Shown piece by piece: positions 53,533 through 64,000 of a stretch of DNA of 64,000 nt. Source of the stretch: Lithobates sylvaticus. Lineage: Eukaryota; Chordata; Amphibia; Anura; Ranidae. The notes under the pieces are model-generated. The model was given only the letters and a program-made list of their open reading frames with translations, had not been told where the DNA came from and ran no database searches. Positions within the stretch are counted from its first letter, which is position 1. Every line of letters starts with the position of its first letter. Position numbers and translations under genes: made by a program. The DNA lies in contig CM053032.1 of the NCBI GenBank assembly GCA_028564925.1, forward strand, positions 122,841,490 through 122,905,489. The letters are read 5' to 3'.

Positions 53533-53740
53533 AGCATGCGTTTCTCCCAAGCATATTGAAAAAAACACTTTTCACTATGCTTGAGGAAAACGCATGCAGA
53601 GCATGCGTTTCTCCCAAGCAAATTGAGAAGACCACTTTTCACTATGCTTGAGGGAAAGCATGCAGAGCATGCATTTCTCCCAAGCAAATTGAAAAGACCA
53701 CTTTTCACTATGCTTGAGGGAAACGCATGCAGAGGGAAAC
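53533..53740 (+). repeat. Three tandem 66-67-bp units with GCATGC ends
   Basis: Units start at 53533, 53600 and 53666 with AGCATGCRTTTCTCCCAAGC, continue with a TTTTCACTATGCTTGAGG segment and end in an inverted CGCATGCAG word, so each unit is also a hairpin. A short partial repeat follows at 53720-53742. Confidence 0.85.
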
Positions 53741-53856
53741 GCATGCAGAGCCAATAGGCCAAACAAGCGTTTATCTCACGCATAATGTGATGGACTCAAG
53801 GAACAAAAGAAGAAACACGGACATAAAGAGCATTAACATGAATATGAAGTCTTTTA

Positions 53857-54788
53857 TTAACCACTTCACATCCCGCCCATGTACATATGACGCCCACAAG
53901 GTGGATCTCCCATCCTGGGTGGGCGTTATATGACGTCCTCCCATTCCCGGCCGCCTAGGGGGCGCGTACGGGACCCCGGGCGGGTGCCCGGCGGCCGCGA
54001 TGTCTGCCGGGCCCCCGCAATTGCCCGTTAAAACAACAGGACCGTGCGGGACCGTGGAGCTGTGTGTGTAAACACACAGCTCCACGTCCTGTCAGTGGCG
54101 AGGAGATCGATCATGTGTTCCCAGTACGGAGGAACACCGATCGGTCTCCTCCCCTTGTGAGTCCCCTCCCCCCACAGTTAGAATCATTACATTAGGGAAC
54201 ATATTAACCCCTGCAGCGCCCCCTAGTGTTAACCCCTTTCCTGCCAGTCACATTTACACAGTAATCAATGCAATTTTATAGCAACGATCGCTGTGTAAAT
54301 GTGAATGGTCCCAAAAATGTGTCAAAAGTGTCCAAAGTGTCCGCCGCAATGTCGCAGTCACGAAAAAAAAAAATCGCAGATCGCCGCCATTACTAGTAAA
54401 AAAAAAAAAAAAATTCAATAAATCTATCCCCTATTTTGTAGACGCTATAACTTTTGCGCAAACCGATCTATATACGCTTATTGCGATTTTTTTTACCAAA
54501 AATATGTAGAAGAATACGTATCGGTCTAAACTGAGGAAAAAAAGAGTTTTTAAAAAAAAAATGGGATATTTATTATAGCAAAAAGTAAAAAATATTGTGT
54601 TTTTTTTTCAAAATTGACGCTCTTCTTTTGTTTATAGCGCAAAAAATAAAAACCGCAGAGGTGATGAATTTTGTTTGGGTGTAACGTCGCACGACCGCGC
54701 AATTGTTAGTTAAAGCGACGCAGTGCCGAATCGCAAAAAGTGCTCTGGTAAGGAAGGGTGTAAAATGGCCCGGTGCTGAAGCGGTTAA
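53857..54788. mobile_element. TTAA-type nonautonomous DNA element, about 0.93 kb
   Basis: TTAA at 53857-53860 and 54785-54788 flank CCACTTCACATCC...GGTGCTGAAGCGG, imperfect inverted termini. The interior matches the element at 14918-15886 over most of its length. It has probably inserted into or beside the downstream Harbinger element, whose left terminus I cannot find. Confidence 0.78.
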
Positions 54789-56685
54789 GACCAAGATTCA
54801 AGCTTTATCCGATGTCAGCATTGTTTTTTTAAATATGATCATCTTGCCATGACACCTCTCCATCAGGGCATATTGGGCAAATTGGTTGCGGAGTGTAATG
54901 ACCCGTGCCGTTGCTCGCAAGTCCATAAATTGAACACGATGTGTTGGGTTGCTGGGCTCCGGTTCCACATTGCTCCTATATTTGTCCCTCTGAAGATTAT
55001 GAAGAATGCAGCATGCCAGGACCACCTTGATTGCATTCTCCACATTCAGTTGCATGGAGGACAGCAAAACCCTCCATTTGGCAGTCAAGACACCAAACGC
55101 GCACTCAACCACACGGCGTGCGCGGCTAAGCCTGTAATTGAAAATTCTTTGTTCATGGCTCATATCCACTATATGGCCTTATCAGGTTTTCGGCCAATCC
55201 AAAAGCCTCATCTGCAACCATCACCAATGGCAAACTTGGTTCATTAGTGGAGGGTAGAGGCCTACTGGCTGGTATGTTGAGGCGTCCCTCATGCAGACGA
55301 CGTACAAAAGTCGACTCTCCAAATATGCGGGAGTCACCTTGGCTGCCGTAAGCTCCCACATCCATGGCAAGAAATTTTAGATGGGCATCAGTCAATGCCA
55401 GTAGTACCACGGAGAAATATTTCTTGTAATTGAAATGGGATGATCCGAAGTGGGGAGGCTTCTTCACTCTGATGTGCTTACCATACAAGGGCACCAATGC
55501 AATCCGGAAATTGTGTTTTTTCCCAAAATCCATCCACAACAGACTCCCAGATTTCTTCGGTCGGCTCCGGCATGACTGTGTCGTGTAGCTCCTCCCAAAT
55601 TGCAACACATGTTGACCTCGTTATTATAGAGACAGTTGCGACACCAAGGGGGAAATAATGGTGGAGGGACACAAAACTTTGTCCAGTGGCAAGAAACCTA
55701 ATGTATAATTAAAAATATTTAAATAAAACAGCATACAAATAAAATTACTACCCCCCCCCCCCCCAACTTCAAACCACTATTCTAAAAACTACTTTAATCA
55801 CTTACACCCTGACCCCAAACTTCTACTGCCTAAACCATACCCACCAACCCTACTTCGTAACACAATAAACCCTACCCCTAACCCTTTCCCATTTGTGTAC
55901 TTATTTCCCGTACCTCGGTGTCACTAGCAGACGTTCCTCCGGTGACACAGAGCGATGCATAGCAGTGTCCATCCTGGTCAATCGTGGCCGGAGTCTCTCC
56001 AAGAGCTCATCGAACAGCGTCACAGACATCCTCGTAAAGTTGTGAAACTTTTCCGGGTGTATGCGCAGTTCTGCATACATCTGGGTGAAGTACCCCACTG
56101 ACAGCCGCTGGGATATCAGTGGATGGGTCCAGAAGCGACGCTGTCTACGACTTCTATCCTCCTCCAACTGTCTTCTTCTATGAATCCTCATCAAGATGAT
56201 GAGCAGGATTGCTTCATCAATCTTGTTCAAGGCAGGATCCATAATCCAAAAATCTGATCAAAAATCCACAAAAACTCTGCAAATACTCTAGCAACAACAC
56301 ACAGACTATCTCCTCTCTCTCTCCAACCAAAATGGCCACCTGCAATGATAACACACGTTGTTTATTCATCTTCCTTGGCATTCTGGGAAATTGGGGAGTG
56401 GAAAATAGCAGTGATTATTTTATTTTTTAAAACGCACCTTAGCATTAACGCTTACAAACGGCATTGAACGCGCATTGACGCCACAGTATAACGCTAATCA
56501 AGTCTGGTTTGTAATAAAAAACTTCTTGGCTTTAAACGCTTACAAACAACGTTAAACGCGCATTGACGCCACAGCAAAACGCTAATAAAATTGCGTTTTT
56601 AGCGCTGATTTTTCCCAGGCATTGTTCCTAGCTTTTAAGCCCGTTTTTTATAACGTCCGTGTGTATGAGGCCTAAGGGGTAGCGC
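54789..56685 (-). mobile_element. PIF/Harbinger transposon, decayed, minus strand
   Basis: It contains the transposase gene below and, at its 5' side, a long noncoding lead with repeated TTAAACGCGCATTGACGCCACAG words (about 56463-56490 and 56545-56575). It ends at GTCCGTGTGTATGAGGCC (about 56657-56676), which matches the terminus GGCCTCATACACACCGACG at 19016. The opposite terminus is missing or obscured by the TTAA element. Confidence 0.7.
54798..56242 (-). pseudogene. Harbinger transposase (HARBI1-like), two exons
   Basis: Exon 1 runs from ATG at 56242 to 55914 (DPALNKIDEAILL...RRFWTHPLISQRLSVGYF...FHNFTRMSVTLFDELLERLRPRL...SPEERLLVTPR). A GT-AG intron (55913-55698) joins TPR to FLATGQSF in frame. 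Exon 2 carries the DDE nuclease: GKHIRVKKPPHFGSSHFNYKKYFS, AMDVGAYGSQGDSRIF (second Asp) and VADEAFGLAENLIRPY (third acidic residue), then the YRLSRARRVVECAFGVL helix. A one-base insertion at about 55488 falls in the first catalytic Asp codon (expected ALDGKH), and a second frame change lies near 55160-55200. It is the nuclease of a cut-and-paste element and is dead here. Confidence 0.88.
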
Positions 56686-56963
56686 AGTCAACATATAGAC
56701 AGGTTTTAATACTTCTTTACAGGTTTTAAATATAGTAGAACCTTATTTGACTGCAGCAAACCACATAAATTCACACATCTTCACAAAAATAGATGGTTTG
56801 ATTGTAACATTAATTTAATTTGCGCCGGTAGACACTTATTTTGAAATTCATAGCATATATACTCACTGATGCAATGCCATAAAAAACTAAATTTTTTTTA
56901 GGTAGCTTAGACAATGAGGAATGCCTCCACTTCTTTGCCCCAACCCTTCATCCAATTTCTAAT

Positions 56964-57338
56964 CTAATCAGTGACTTTCTCCATGCATGTGAGACCGTGT
57001 CGTACTTTTTCTAAGAGCAGATCAAATGTGACAATGGACATATGGGTAAAATTAAAAAACTTGTCGGGGTAGGTACGCAGCTGTACATACATGTTTTTGA
57101 AATATCCAACAGACATTCGCTGTGCCATCAACGGATGGGTCCAATATCGACGAGCTCTGACTCTGGACCTCTCACACAATTTGCAATGACGTTGCTGCCT
57201 CATCAAGAGCAACATCAGGAGCATTTCCTGACATATATTTAATATGGGTTCCATTTCCAAAAAAAAAAACACAGAAAGAGAGGCAAATTCAAGTGTACAA
57301 CTGTTCTCTCTGCTGCTGCTGCTGCTGACTCTGATCAA
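56964..57338 (-). pseudogene. Harbinger transposase N-terminal exon, second family
   Basis: The frame contains EPILNICQEMLLMLLLMRQQRHCKL...RARRYWTHPLMAQRMSVGYFKNMYVQLRTYPDKFFNFTHMSIVTFDLLLEKVRHGL. This aligns with exon 1 of the gene at 55914-56242 but at clearly lower identity, so it is another Harbinger family. The likely start is the ATG of MEPILN at about 57253. No DDE exon is found beside it, and 56690-56960 holds nothing recognisable. Confidence 0.8.
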
Positions 57339-57649
57339 AATGAAAGAAATAGTTAATAATACATGCTTTCTGAGCTTGGGGAGGGTCTATATGATGTTAT
57401 CTTTACAAACGCTTATAGACGTAAACGTTCTGCTTTTTAAAACATGTGTTCAGCCGAGTTTGCACCAGCGTCTCATGTGCATGGGGCCTTACTGCAGGCG
57501 TTTCTTGGCTTGTCAAAAACTTGGCAACACTTTTTTTTGGTGAAAGGTAAAAAGTTACTCACTGCCCCAAGTATACATCTGGAGAGCTGCTGAGGATACA
57601 GTGTTACATTGAAAGACCCACTCCTTGCTCAGAATCTACCTATGCCAAT

Positions 57650-58609
57650 TCAAAATTTTTTCGCAACTTGACCTCCGGAAAGTTTTTACCCCATTGATAA
57701 CCATTGCATTTTTTGATTTTCGGCACTGTCCTACTTTAACTGGCAATTGCTCAGTCAAGCAACACTGTATCCAAATGAAATGAATATAATTTTTTTCACA
57801 CAGTTTTTTATTTTGATGATATTTGATCACCACTGGGTTTTCTTATTTTTTATTACACAATTGAGAAAAGGCCAAACATTTTGAAAAATAACAATATTCT
57901 TTACTTTATGTTATAAAACATATCTAAATAAAATCGAATTTCTTAATAAATTTAGGCCAAAATGTATAAAAAAAAGAAAATCCTAATATGTGTATATTAA
58001 TTGGTTTGTGTTAAAGTTATAGCGTTACGCAACTTTAGACTCTATACTAGTGTACTAAGTGATCAGCGACATATAGTATGACAGTGTGGGGCGGCCAAAC
58101 TGATGTTAACTGACACTGGGTGGGGGGGGACACTAACTAACTGATACTGGACGTCAATAGTGACACTAATCACAGTGATCAGTGATAAAACTGTACACTA
58201 TACTAATGGCACTAGTGAGTGACAGTGGTCAGAAGAGCAATCAAGGGGTTAACTGTGTGCCTAACAAGTGTGTGTGTGTGTGCTGCGTTTAAACACAGGA
58301 TCTGACTGTCTTTTCTCACTGAACAATCAGAGTTGATTTCAGCGAAAAGAAACCGCCAAATTACCGTTTTGTTTAAGTGTTCTGTGTGTTCTGTACTGTG
58401 ATTGCCCACTGCCAATCAGCAGGTATACAGCCAAATCATTTGCTGTAACCTGCTAACAAACTTGCACTGTGTCCAACCACAGCACAGATCAGCAGGGAGC
58501 ACATGCATGTGCGCCCCAAAACCAGGAAGTACAACACAACATACCAGTATGTTGCCATGCCTGGCTGTGCCGCCCGCTAGCAGTAAATGTACTGGTTTAA
58601 AGTGGTTAA
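57650..58609. mobile_element. Older TTAA-type element
   Basis: It ends GTTTAAAGTGGTTAA at 58609. The interior keeps family words: CTTTAACTGGCAATTGC near 57737, GATGATATTTGATCACC near 57815 and GTTATAGCGTTACG near 58016. It also holds ACTAATCACAGTGATCAG repeats akin to those at 52.8-53.2 kb. It is diverged, and the left end is uncertain. Confidence 0.5.
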
Positions 58610-59363
58610 ATGCACCTGGCTGTCTGTGTTAATATTTAATTTCCCTTTTGACTTTATTATTTACTTTTGATTACTAAAACGAATGTTTTTTAATATGCAT
58701 AGTGATAAGTATGTAATATGATAAATAAGAGGTTTATAAAGCTGGCTATATACAGATTTTTTTTTATGCAGCTTGCGGACAAAACACTGATTCCTTCATC
58801 TGCAACAAACAGTGCGTAAATGGATAAATATCTTGTAGTAACTATTGCATTCTGACAGCTAGCACCAGTGGCTGTCAGATTACCCAAACAAAGGCTGCAT
58901 CTGATTGGATGGCTGATTGAGTGCATCATCTGAGTGGCTGTCAAATTTCCATCCAACTCTGTGATTGAAGGATATCAGGTAGGAGGGTGGCAACATGGCC
59001 ACCACAGAGTGAAATTGAGGGACTAGACAAAATTCACAAAATGCTTAGCTAGCATAACTCCTTTTTGCACTCAGTAAACAGATGCTGCTTAGAAGTTAAC
59101 TTTAATTCTCTTGGAGACTTAGGAATAGATAGTGACTTAAATTGAATACTCTCAATGTGGAGGGAAAATAATGAATACAGTATACTGTTCTTCATATCAG
59201 ATACATATATATATATATAGTACCTATGCTGTTTCTGCTTCTCTCTCCCAGAAGCCTTAAAATGTCCAATTTCTGGGCCTGAACAGTACATTTAAAGTAT
59301 CTACCAAGTAAAAGGAAAGTACTTGTTTGCACCTGACATCTATGTATTTCCTGAACTTAATGT
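58610..59363. other. No recognisable feature
   Basis: AT-rich DNA with an (AT)n stretch at 59203-59219. Short open frames on either strand have no family resemblance. Confidence 0.5.
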
Positions 59364-59367
59364 TTAA

Positions 59368-59564
59368 GGGTTCATTCAGACAGGCGATTAAGCCCATCCT
59401 CTGTGCAGAGCCACTGGCCCACATGCCAAACTTTGAGTCAATGCAGCTGCTGCGTGCGCATCCACTTCTGTGGGTTGCCAGTACACAGCTCCGAGGTGGA
59501 TGCACACACATCTGCCAGTGGCTCTGCAGGGGGGATGGGGCTTAATCGCCTGTCTGAATTAGCC
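59368..59564. mobile_element. 197-bp MITE with TTAA duplication
   Basis: TTAA at 59364-59367 and 59565-59568 flank inverted termini sharing ATTCAGACAGGCGATTAAGC over about 30 bp. The interior is partly self-complementary (GCAGAGCCACTGG against CCAGTGGCTCTGC). It is noncoding. Confidence 0.8.
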
Positions 59565-59568
59565 TTAA

Positions 59569-60630
59569 CTATGGCAAAAAAATAATTTCACGCACATACT
59601 GTAGTTCTTGAGCTATTGTAAAATAAAAAGTGTGCAACCTCCTAACGGTACTGCAGCAGACAATTATAGAAAATAATCAGCACACCACATTTCAGATTCC
59701 ATAGAAAACCAATTCTGGTCCCCAGTAGCAGACAATGGTGGTATCCACCAACTATCCTCTGCATTTGTGTACAAGCTGAATTGTACCAGCAGGGCCAATA
59801 ACATCACAGCGAAGTGGATGTCTATGCATTATATAAATCCTGTATAATAATAATAATAAATAATAAAACCCCAAAACTTCTCTCTTCTCCTCTGGATTAT
59901 GCCCTATCATTATTTCCTTTACCTTGTTCTTGTAGGGAGCTTTGATTACAGGCTGCGACAATTATAATTTGTAAAATTATTGCAGGGGCAGCTGTTGGAT
60001 TGTCAGTTCCTACTAACATAGTCCCAAAACAACATCTCCCAACAGCCCTTTAGCTATACACAGTTTATTGGCAGGTTCTTGGGAGTCAAGCCTGCAGACT
60101 TGTTTTTTGAGAAATAAATAAATTTATGGAGGTGAAGAGGAACAGAGAGGGGTGAGGTATAAGCAGAGTTGACAATGTTGGGTGGAATTTCAGTGCAGCC
60201 AATGCAATGTTGTCATTTCATTTTTAGAGGAGATTTATCACGTCAAAACCGCACCGTGTTTTAGGTGCCATTAAAAATGAATAGCATCCGAACATGCATC
60301 TTGCGATTGTAGTGCAATTTGAGGTCGTGGGCAGAATCACATTGATTCTGCCTGAGATCCCAACAAGTCAAGTGTGAATGCAGCCTTATACCTAAAAGAT
60401 TCAATACTCCCTACTACAGTGATCTCAAAAAAATCATTTATTATTATTCCAAAAAATTGTTGTACATTAAAGGAACAAAATAAGGTACCAGGGACAAAAA
60501 TAAAATCAAAACGCATAACTAAGTATATAGAATCATTGGGAAATAATAAACCCAAGTTACTACAGTTTAGGTAATTTTGTCATGCTACTTAACTACCCAG
60601 ACAAACACCTTGCCTTAAAACACTAATGCC
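59569..60630. other. No recognisable gene
   Basis: It contains an AAT-type microsatellite at about 59847-59868. At 60330-60390 a segment ending CAAGTGTGAATGCAGCCTTA looks like a MITE terminus, but its partner end was not found. Confidence 0.4.
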
Positions 60631-60851
60631 GTGAATACACGATCGCACATTCCGACAACAAAATCCATGTTTTTTTTTCCAACGGATGTTGGCTCAAACT
60701 TGTCTTGCATATGCCAGGTCACACAAAGTTAGGAATTTGCAAACGTCAAGAACGAGGTGACGTACATGTATGACGGCACTAGAAAAGCGAAGTTCAATAC
60801 CAAGTGCGCCACCCTTTGGGCTCCTTCTGCTAATCTCGTGTTAGTAGAACT

Positions 60852-62725
60852 TTGAGAGACGATTCGTGCTTTTCAGACTCATGCTTTTCCGATTGTTTGG
60901 CGACGGGGAGAAGTCTGCAGGACATCAAGTTCTCGACAGGCATCTCCCCCCAGGCTCTGAGGATCATTATTCCAGAGACCTGTTCTGCCATCATTCAGGT
61001 CCTGCAGAAGGACTATATTAAGGTAAGTTTTCTCCTTTAACATCACATTATATGTATTTAATGTTTACTAATGTATTGTATTTCTTTCATCATTCCCTAT
61101 TTACCATGATTGTAATATGCTGTGAATGTCCCCTTTATCCTCATGCATGCTTGAATTTTTTAATCTTCCCCTTTGGTCCTTCATGCATATTTGTTTTCAC
61201 TAACCTCCCCAGCATGCTATCCTGGGCTAGCCTAGTCACTTAACAATGTATTTTGTCAGCTCCATAATAGTGCTTTACCCTAAACACCTCCTAAAATGTG
61301 TTTAAATGTTATTTGTGTGCTTAAATTCATGCAGAGTGCCAGAGTTTTTTTTTTTTTTATGGTCCCAAAATCAATTGGAACCCCCCCCCCCCCCCAACCG
61401 CTAAGTCAACCGATATCAATCCTCCCTCTATCTGCTGACTTTGTCAAACCCATACACACTATATAGCTACCTCTTTTGTGGTCATATTTAAGGATGAATT
61501 CACCAAAGCATGTAGTGCAAGGGCCTGCCTGAATACTTTCATATGGTACTGTTCTCCTATTATCTTGATAAGTAATTGCAGAATGTAAAAATGTGCTTCA
61601 ATTTGCACAGTGTGTAGTCATATTTTTGTATTATGACACTTCTTACCTGTCCAGTGGGCTGCCAATAGTGTAAAGTAAGGAGGGGCTGGCCAAAGTAACA
61701 CGCATTATTTATGCATTCATTTCTCAATGAAGTGGAGACGGTTATCTGTCCAAAACATACCCCCCCCCCTAAAATTTAAACAATGGGCCATTAGAGGGGG
61801 TGAGGAATCTGATAAGTGTACTTTATATATTTGTCTTTAAATACTCCTTCAAATAAATGTTATACTGATGTTGGCCAAGAATGTTTGTGTCTAATCTGCT
61901 TGCAATGTTATGTCCAAAATACTAATTATTTTTTTTCTTGTTTGACTCCACAGTTTCCTTCAACGCCACAGGAATGGCAGACTGTGGCTTCCCAATTTGC
62001 CCTGTGTTGGGACTTTCCCAACCTGCGGAGGGGCAATAGATGGGAAAAACGTCCACATAGTCCCACCCCCCAACTCGGGGTCATACTATTATAATTACAG
62101 GGGGTTTAATAGTATAGTGATGTTGGCGGTGGTGTATGCGACATATGCTTTTTCTCTATGTGGACTTGGGGAAAAATGGCTGGATGTCGGATGGTGGAGT
62201 CATCGCCCAGACGTAGTTCTACCGATGGCTCCAGAATGGCAGCTTGGGCTTGCCACCTCCAGAAGACAATGTGTGGAAGGACTCCCGTTCATCTTCATCG
62301 CGGATGAAGCATTTGCGCTGGGGGACCAACTTATGCGGCCTTTCCCTATGAGGAACCTCACCCCGGACCAGAAGGTTTTTAATTACCGGCTGGCCAGAGC
62401 CAGAAGAGTGGTGGAGAATGCTTTTGGGATAATGGCCAGCCGGTTCTGCCTATTTCTGACACCAATCCACATGGCGGAATATAAACTGAACCATATTGTG
62501 CCTCCCTGCTACATTCTGCACAATTTTCTTCGAAAAAATGCAATGAACTATGTGGACTCAGTTGGGACTGAGGCCAGCTTTCCTGATACTAAAATCCTGG
62601 CAGCACTTGAAGCCGGCCGTCCTGGCTTGCCCCCCCAAAGTGCCCACGAAGTGAGACAAAAATATCTGGAGTACTTTGCAGGTAGGGGGGCCATTGATAT
62701 GCCACACAATCAAGAAACAGTTTAA
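60852..62725 (+). pseudogene. Harbinger transposase (HARBI1-like), exons 60852-61022 and 61954-62725
   Basis: The first visible exon ends KDYIK with donor AAG/GTAAGT at 61023. The acceptor TTTGACTCCACAG ends at 61953 and the exons join in phase 0 (KDYIK-FPSTPQEWQTVASQF). Exon 2 has GGAIDGKNVHI (first Asp, about 62023-62055), a second-Asp block readable as YVDLGKNGWMSDGG in another frame (about 62157-62198), and FIADEAFALGDQLMRPFP (third acidic residue, about 62296-62350), then YRLARARRVVENAFGIMASRF. A one-base insertion at about 62021, a frame change pair around 62155-62270 and a stop inside that stretch make it nonfunctional. The N-terminal part upstream of 60852 is not clearly recognised. 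Confidence 0.87.
61023..61953 (+). other. Intron of the Harbinger transposase gene
   Basis: 931-bp GT-AG intron with a strong donor and a T-rich tract before the acceptor (TTTTTTTTCTTGTTTGACTCCACAG region). It contains two homopolymer runs (T at about 61346, C at about 61380) and no other feature. Confidence 0.75.
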
Positions 62726-62866
62726 AAATAAATATTTGTTGGATAAAGTGAAATAATATTTCCTTGTATTTACTGCTTGTGTTTCTTTCTTTTGTGATTT
62801 TATTATTTTTTATTTTTTTGATAGTCACGAAAATGGCGTGATTGTGGCAAATTAAAAAGCACTGTG

Positions 62867-62967
62867 GGAGTAATTTACTAAAGCAAAATCTACTTTGCAC
62901 TCCAAGTGCAATGAAAGTGCACTTGTAGTGCAAAGTGAATTTCCCTTTAGTAAATAACCCCCATTGT
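62867..62967. mobile_element. 100-bp MITE with TTTACTAAA termini
   Basis: GGGAGTAATTTACTAAAGC at the left and TTTAGTAAATAACCCCC at the right are imperfect inverted repeats. The centre pairs CACTTTGCACT-type words. It is a compact hairpin element lying downstream of the transposase stop. Confidence 0.65.
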
Positions 62968-63006
62968 CGCTGTAAACACCAACTTACTACAAAAACTGCT
63001 TTTGCG

Positions 63007-63347
63007 CATTTCATAGTTTCATAGTTAGTAAGGTTGGATAAAGACATCAGTCCATCCAGTTCAACCTGAGTGTCTACAATTGTCCCTATCCCTGTACATT
63101 GCACACTCACATTGGTCCCTACCCTCAAGGAGCCCACACTCCAAGGTCCCCATTCATATACTAAGCCAATTAACCTACTTGCATGTCTTTGGATTGTGGA
63201 AGGAAACTGGAGTACCCGGAGGAAACCCACGCAGGCACAGGGAGAACATGCAAACTCCAGGCAGGTGGTGTCGTGGTTGGGATTCGAACCAGCCACTCTT
63301 CTTACTGCTAGGTGAGAGTTCTACCCACTACACCACTGTGCCGCCAC
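63007..63347 (-). mobile_element. tRNA-derived SINE
   Basis: Minus strand: a tRNA-like head with polymerase III box A TGGTGTAGTGGG (63324-63335) and box B GGTTCGAATCC (63280-63290) at normal spacing. It is followed by a body CTGGAGTTTGCATGTTCTCC...GTGGGTTTCCTCCGGGTACTCC, a segment widespread in fish and amphibian SINEs, and a tail ending CTAACTATGAAACTATG (about 63010-63028). It looks complete and is inserted between the two Harbinger genes. Confidence 0.85.
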
Positions 63348-63372
63348 ACATTTAAAGAAGAAGCCACACATT

Positions 63373-63648
63373 GTGGAATGTGGCAGCCAGGAGGTGGTGG
63401 GGGGAAGTGGCAGCCAGGAGGTGGCCGGGCCCAGTAGGAGCCTCACACAATCTCAGGTCCCTCCCCTCCGCCTTCAAACCAAAAGAGCCAGGAAGGGGAG
63501 TAACGTGGAGGAGGCAACGCTCAGGCTGATTAGGGATGCTAATGAGGCCCTCAGAACCACCGCCACTCTCCAAGAGGCCTTTGCGTGCATGACTGCATAC
63601 AAAATGCAGCAAATAGAGGAGGGCCAATGCCAATTTCCTCTTGTGTGA
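63373..63648 (+). pseudogene. Harbinger Myb-like accessory protein, C-terminal part
   Basis: The text PSRSLTQSQVPPLRLQTKRARKGSNVEEATLRLIRDANEALRTTATLQEAFACMTAYKMQQIEEGQ resembles the C-terminal part of the Myb/trihelix-like DNA-binding partner encoded by Harbinger elements. That partner brings the transposase to the element ends in the nucleus. The N-terminal DNA-binding domain is not seen directly upstream, where the SINE is inserted. Assignment is by resemblance of this tail only. Confidence 0.55.
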
Positions 63649-64000
63649 GGAAATTTTGGTCATCACACAAAATAAGGGGTTTAGGGGCCAACTCCCACCC
63701 AAAACCCACCTGTGTGAGTTGGACCATCTTCCAACACCACAGCCTGGAAGCAAGCCTGGAAGGAAGCGTGTAAGGAAGACAAAAAAGTGATGTCCTGGGT
63801 TCAGTCCAGTCTGGCAAAAGACGCAGGCTGTTGTATGACCACAGCCTGGGGAAATAGATGTCATCTGCTGCTTTTCCTGATCTCTTGGAACCGGATTGTG
63901 CTCACTATTGTATGGACTCCTCAGGCCACCAATTTTGGCTAGCAAATAGTTGATGTGTGCCCTGGGGTACAAAGGATTTGCCAATTTCAGTTTCTCCAGT
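63649..64000 (+). other. Downstream part of the Harbinger element, noncoding
   Basis: No coding region is supported. It contains direct short repeats (GCCTGGAAGCAAGCCTGGAAGGAAGC near 63742-63767). The element terminus must lie beyond the window. Confidence 0.4.

Larger units (their letters stand above)
60631..64000 (+). mobile_element. PIF/Harbinger transposon, plus strand, runs to window end
   Basis: It starts near 60631 with AATGCCGTGAATACACGATCGCAC, a member of the GCCGNGTACACACGATCG terminus group. It contains a two-exon transposase (60852-62725) and a second, Myb-like accessory ORF (63373-63648). Carrying these two genes is the rule for vertebrate Harbinger elements. A small MITE (62867-62967) and a SINE (63007-63347) are inserted between them. 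The right terminus is not reached. Confidence 0.7.

Noticed and set aside
53533-53740. CRISPR-like spaced repeats
   Set aside because: Eukaryotic context, contiguous tandem units, no unique spacers.
62589-63296. A 235-codon minus-strand frame
   Set aside because: It spans the antisense of a transposase end, a MITE and a SINE, so it cannot be one gene.
63270-63347. A possible tRNA gene on the minus strand
   Set aside because: Box A and box B are present, but the acceptor stem does not pair and the sequence continues into a SINE body.

Overview
The window is repeat-dense vertebrate DNA with no host gene that I can support. The mix of elements points to an anuran amphibian, most likely a ranoid frog: L1/Tx1-type LINEs, a large Penelope-like element (PLE) complex, PIF/Harbinger transposons and their MITEs ending in GACCGTGTGTA-type termini, a Tc1 relic, a tyrosine-recombinase retroelement fossil and many TTAA-flanked short elements. 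This assignment is an inference from element composition; no host marker gene is present.

Left part (1-21.6 kb): a 3' piece of an L1-type LINE (1-2320); a Ngaro/DIRS-type tyrosine-recombinase fossil on the minus strand (4293-9157, with a detached piece at 2320-2862) that carries an inserted MITE; a hammerhead-bearing PLE remnant (about 3770-4292); a 5'-truncated LINE with clear target duplications (9416-11552); then foldback elements, a Tc1 relic, CR1 and L1 fragments, and TTAA elements.

Middle (21.67-51.41 kb): one young composite PLE insertion. Four PLE units lie as two tandem pairs in opposite orientation, joined head to head at 41034/41035: A and B on the minus strand, C and D on the plus strand. 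The whole is flanked by a 14-bp near-perfect target duplication, so it looks like one insertion event, perhaps by twin priming from a tandem-dimer RNA. Each unit has an ORF1 (coiled coil plus an RGG/proline-rich tail) and an ORF2 (reverse transcriptase, Cys motif, GIY-YIG endonuclease). ORF2 has no AUG before its conserved domain. It overlaps ORF1 in the -1 frame exactly at a UUUUUUA heptamer followed, after 7 nt, by a G-quadruplex-forming tract. I read this as a -1 ribosomal frameshift signal, and it is the most interesting feature of the window. The long repeats between units carry a hammerhead-ribozyme fold in which the core pair C3-G8 is replaced by A3-U8, and an ETS/TATA/NRF-1 promoter-like block. 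A full-length L1-type LINE with both ORFs open (30428-37837) is inserted in the complex with a perfect 16-bp target duplication.

Right part (51.4-64 kb): a Harbinger MITE with TTA duplications, tandem repeats, TTAA elements, three different PIF/Harbinger transposase remnants (one pair of exons on each strand, with recognisable introns), a tRNA-derived SINE and the second (Myb-like accessory) ORF of a Harbinger element running toward the window end.
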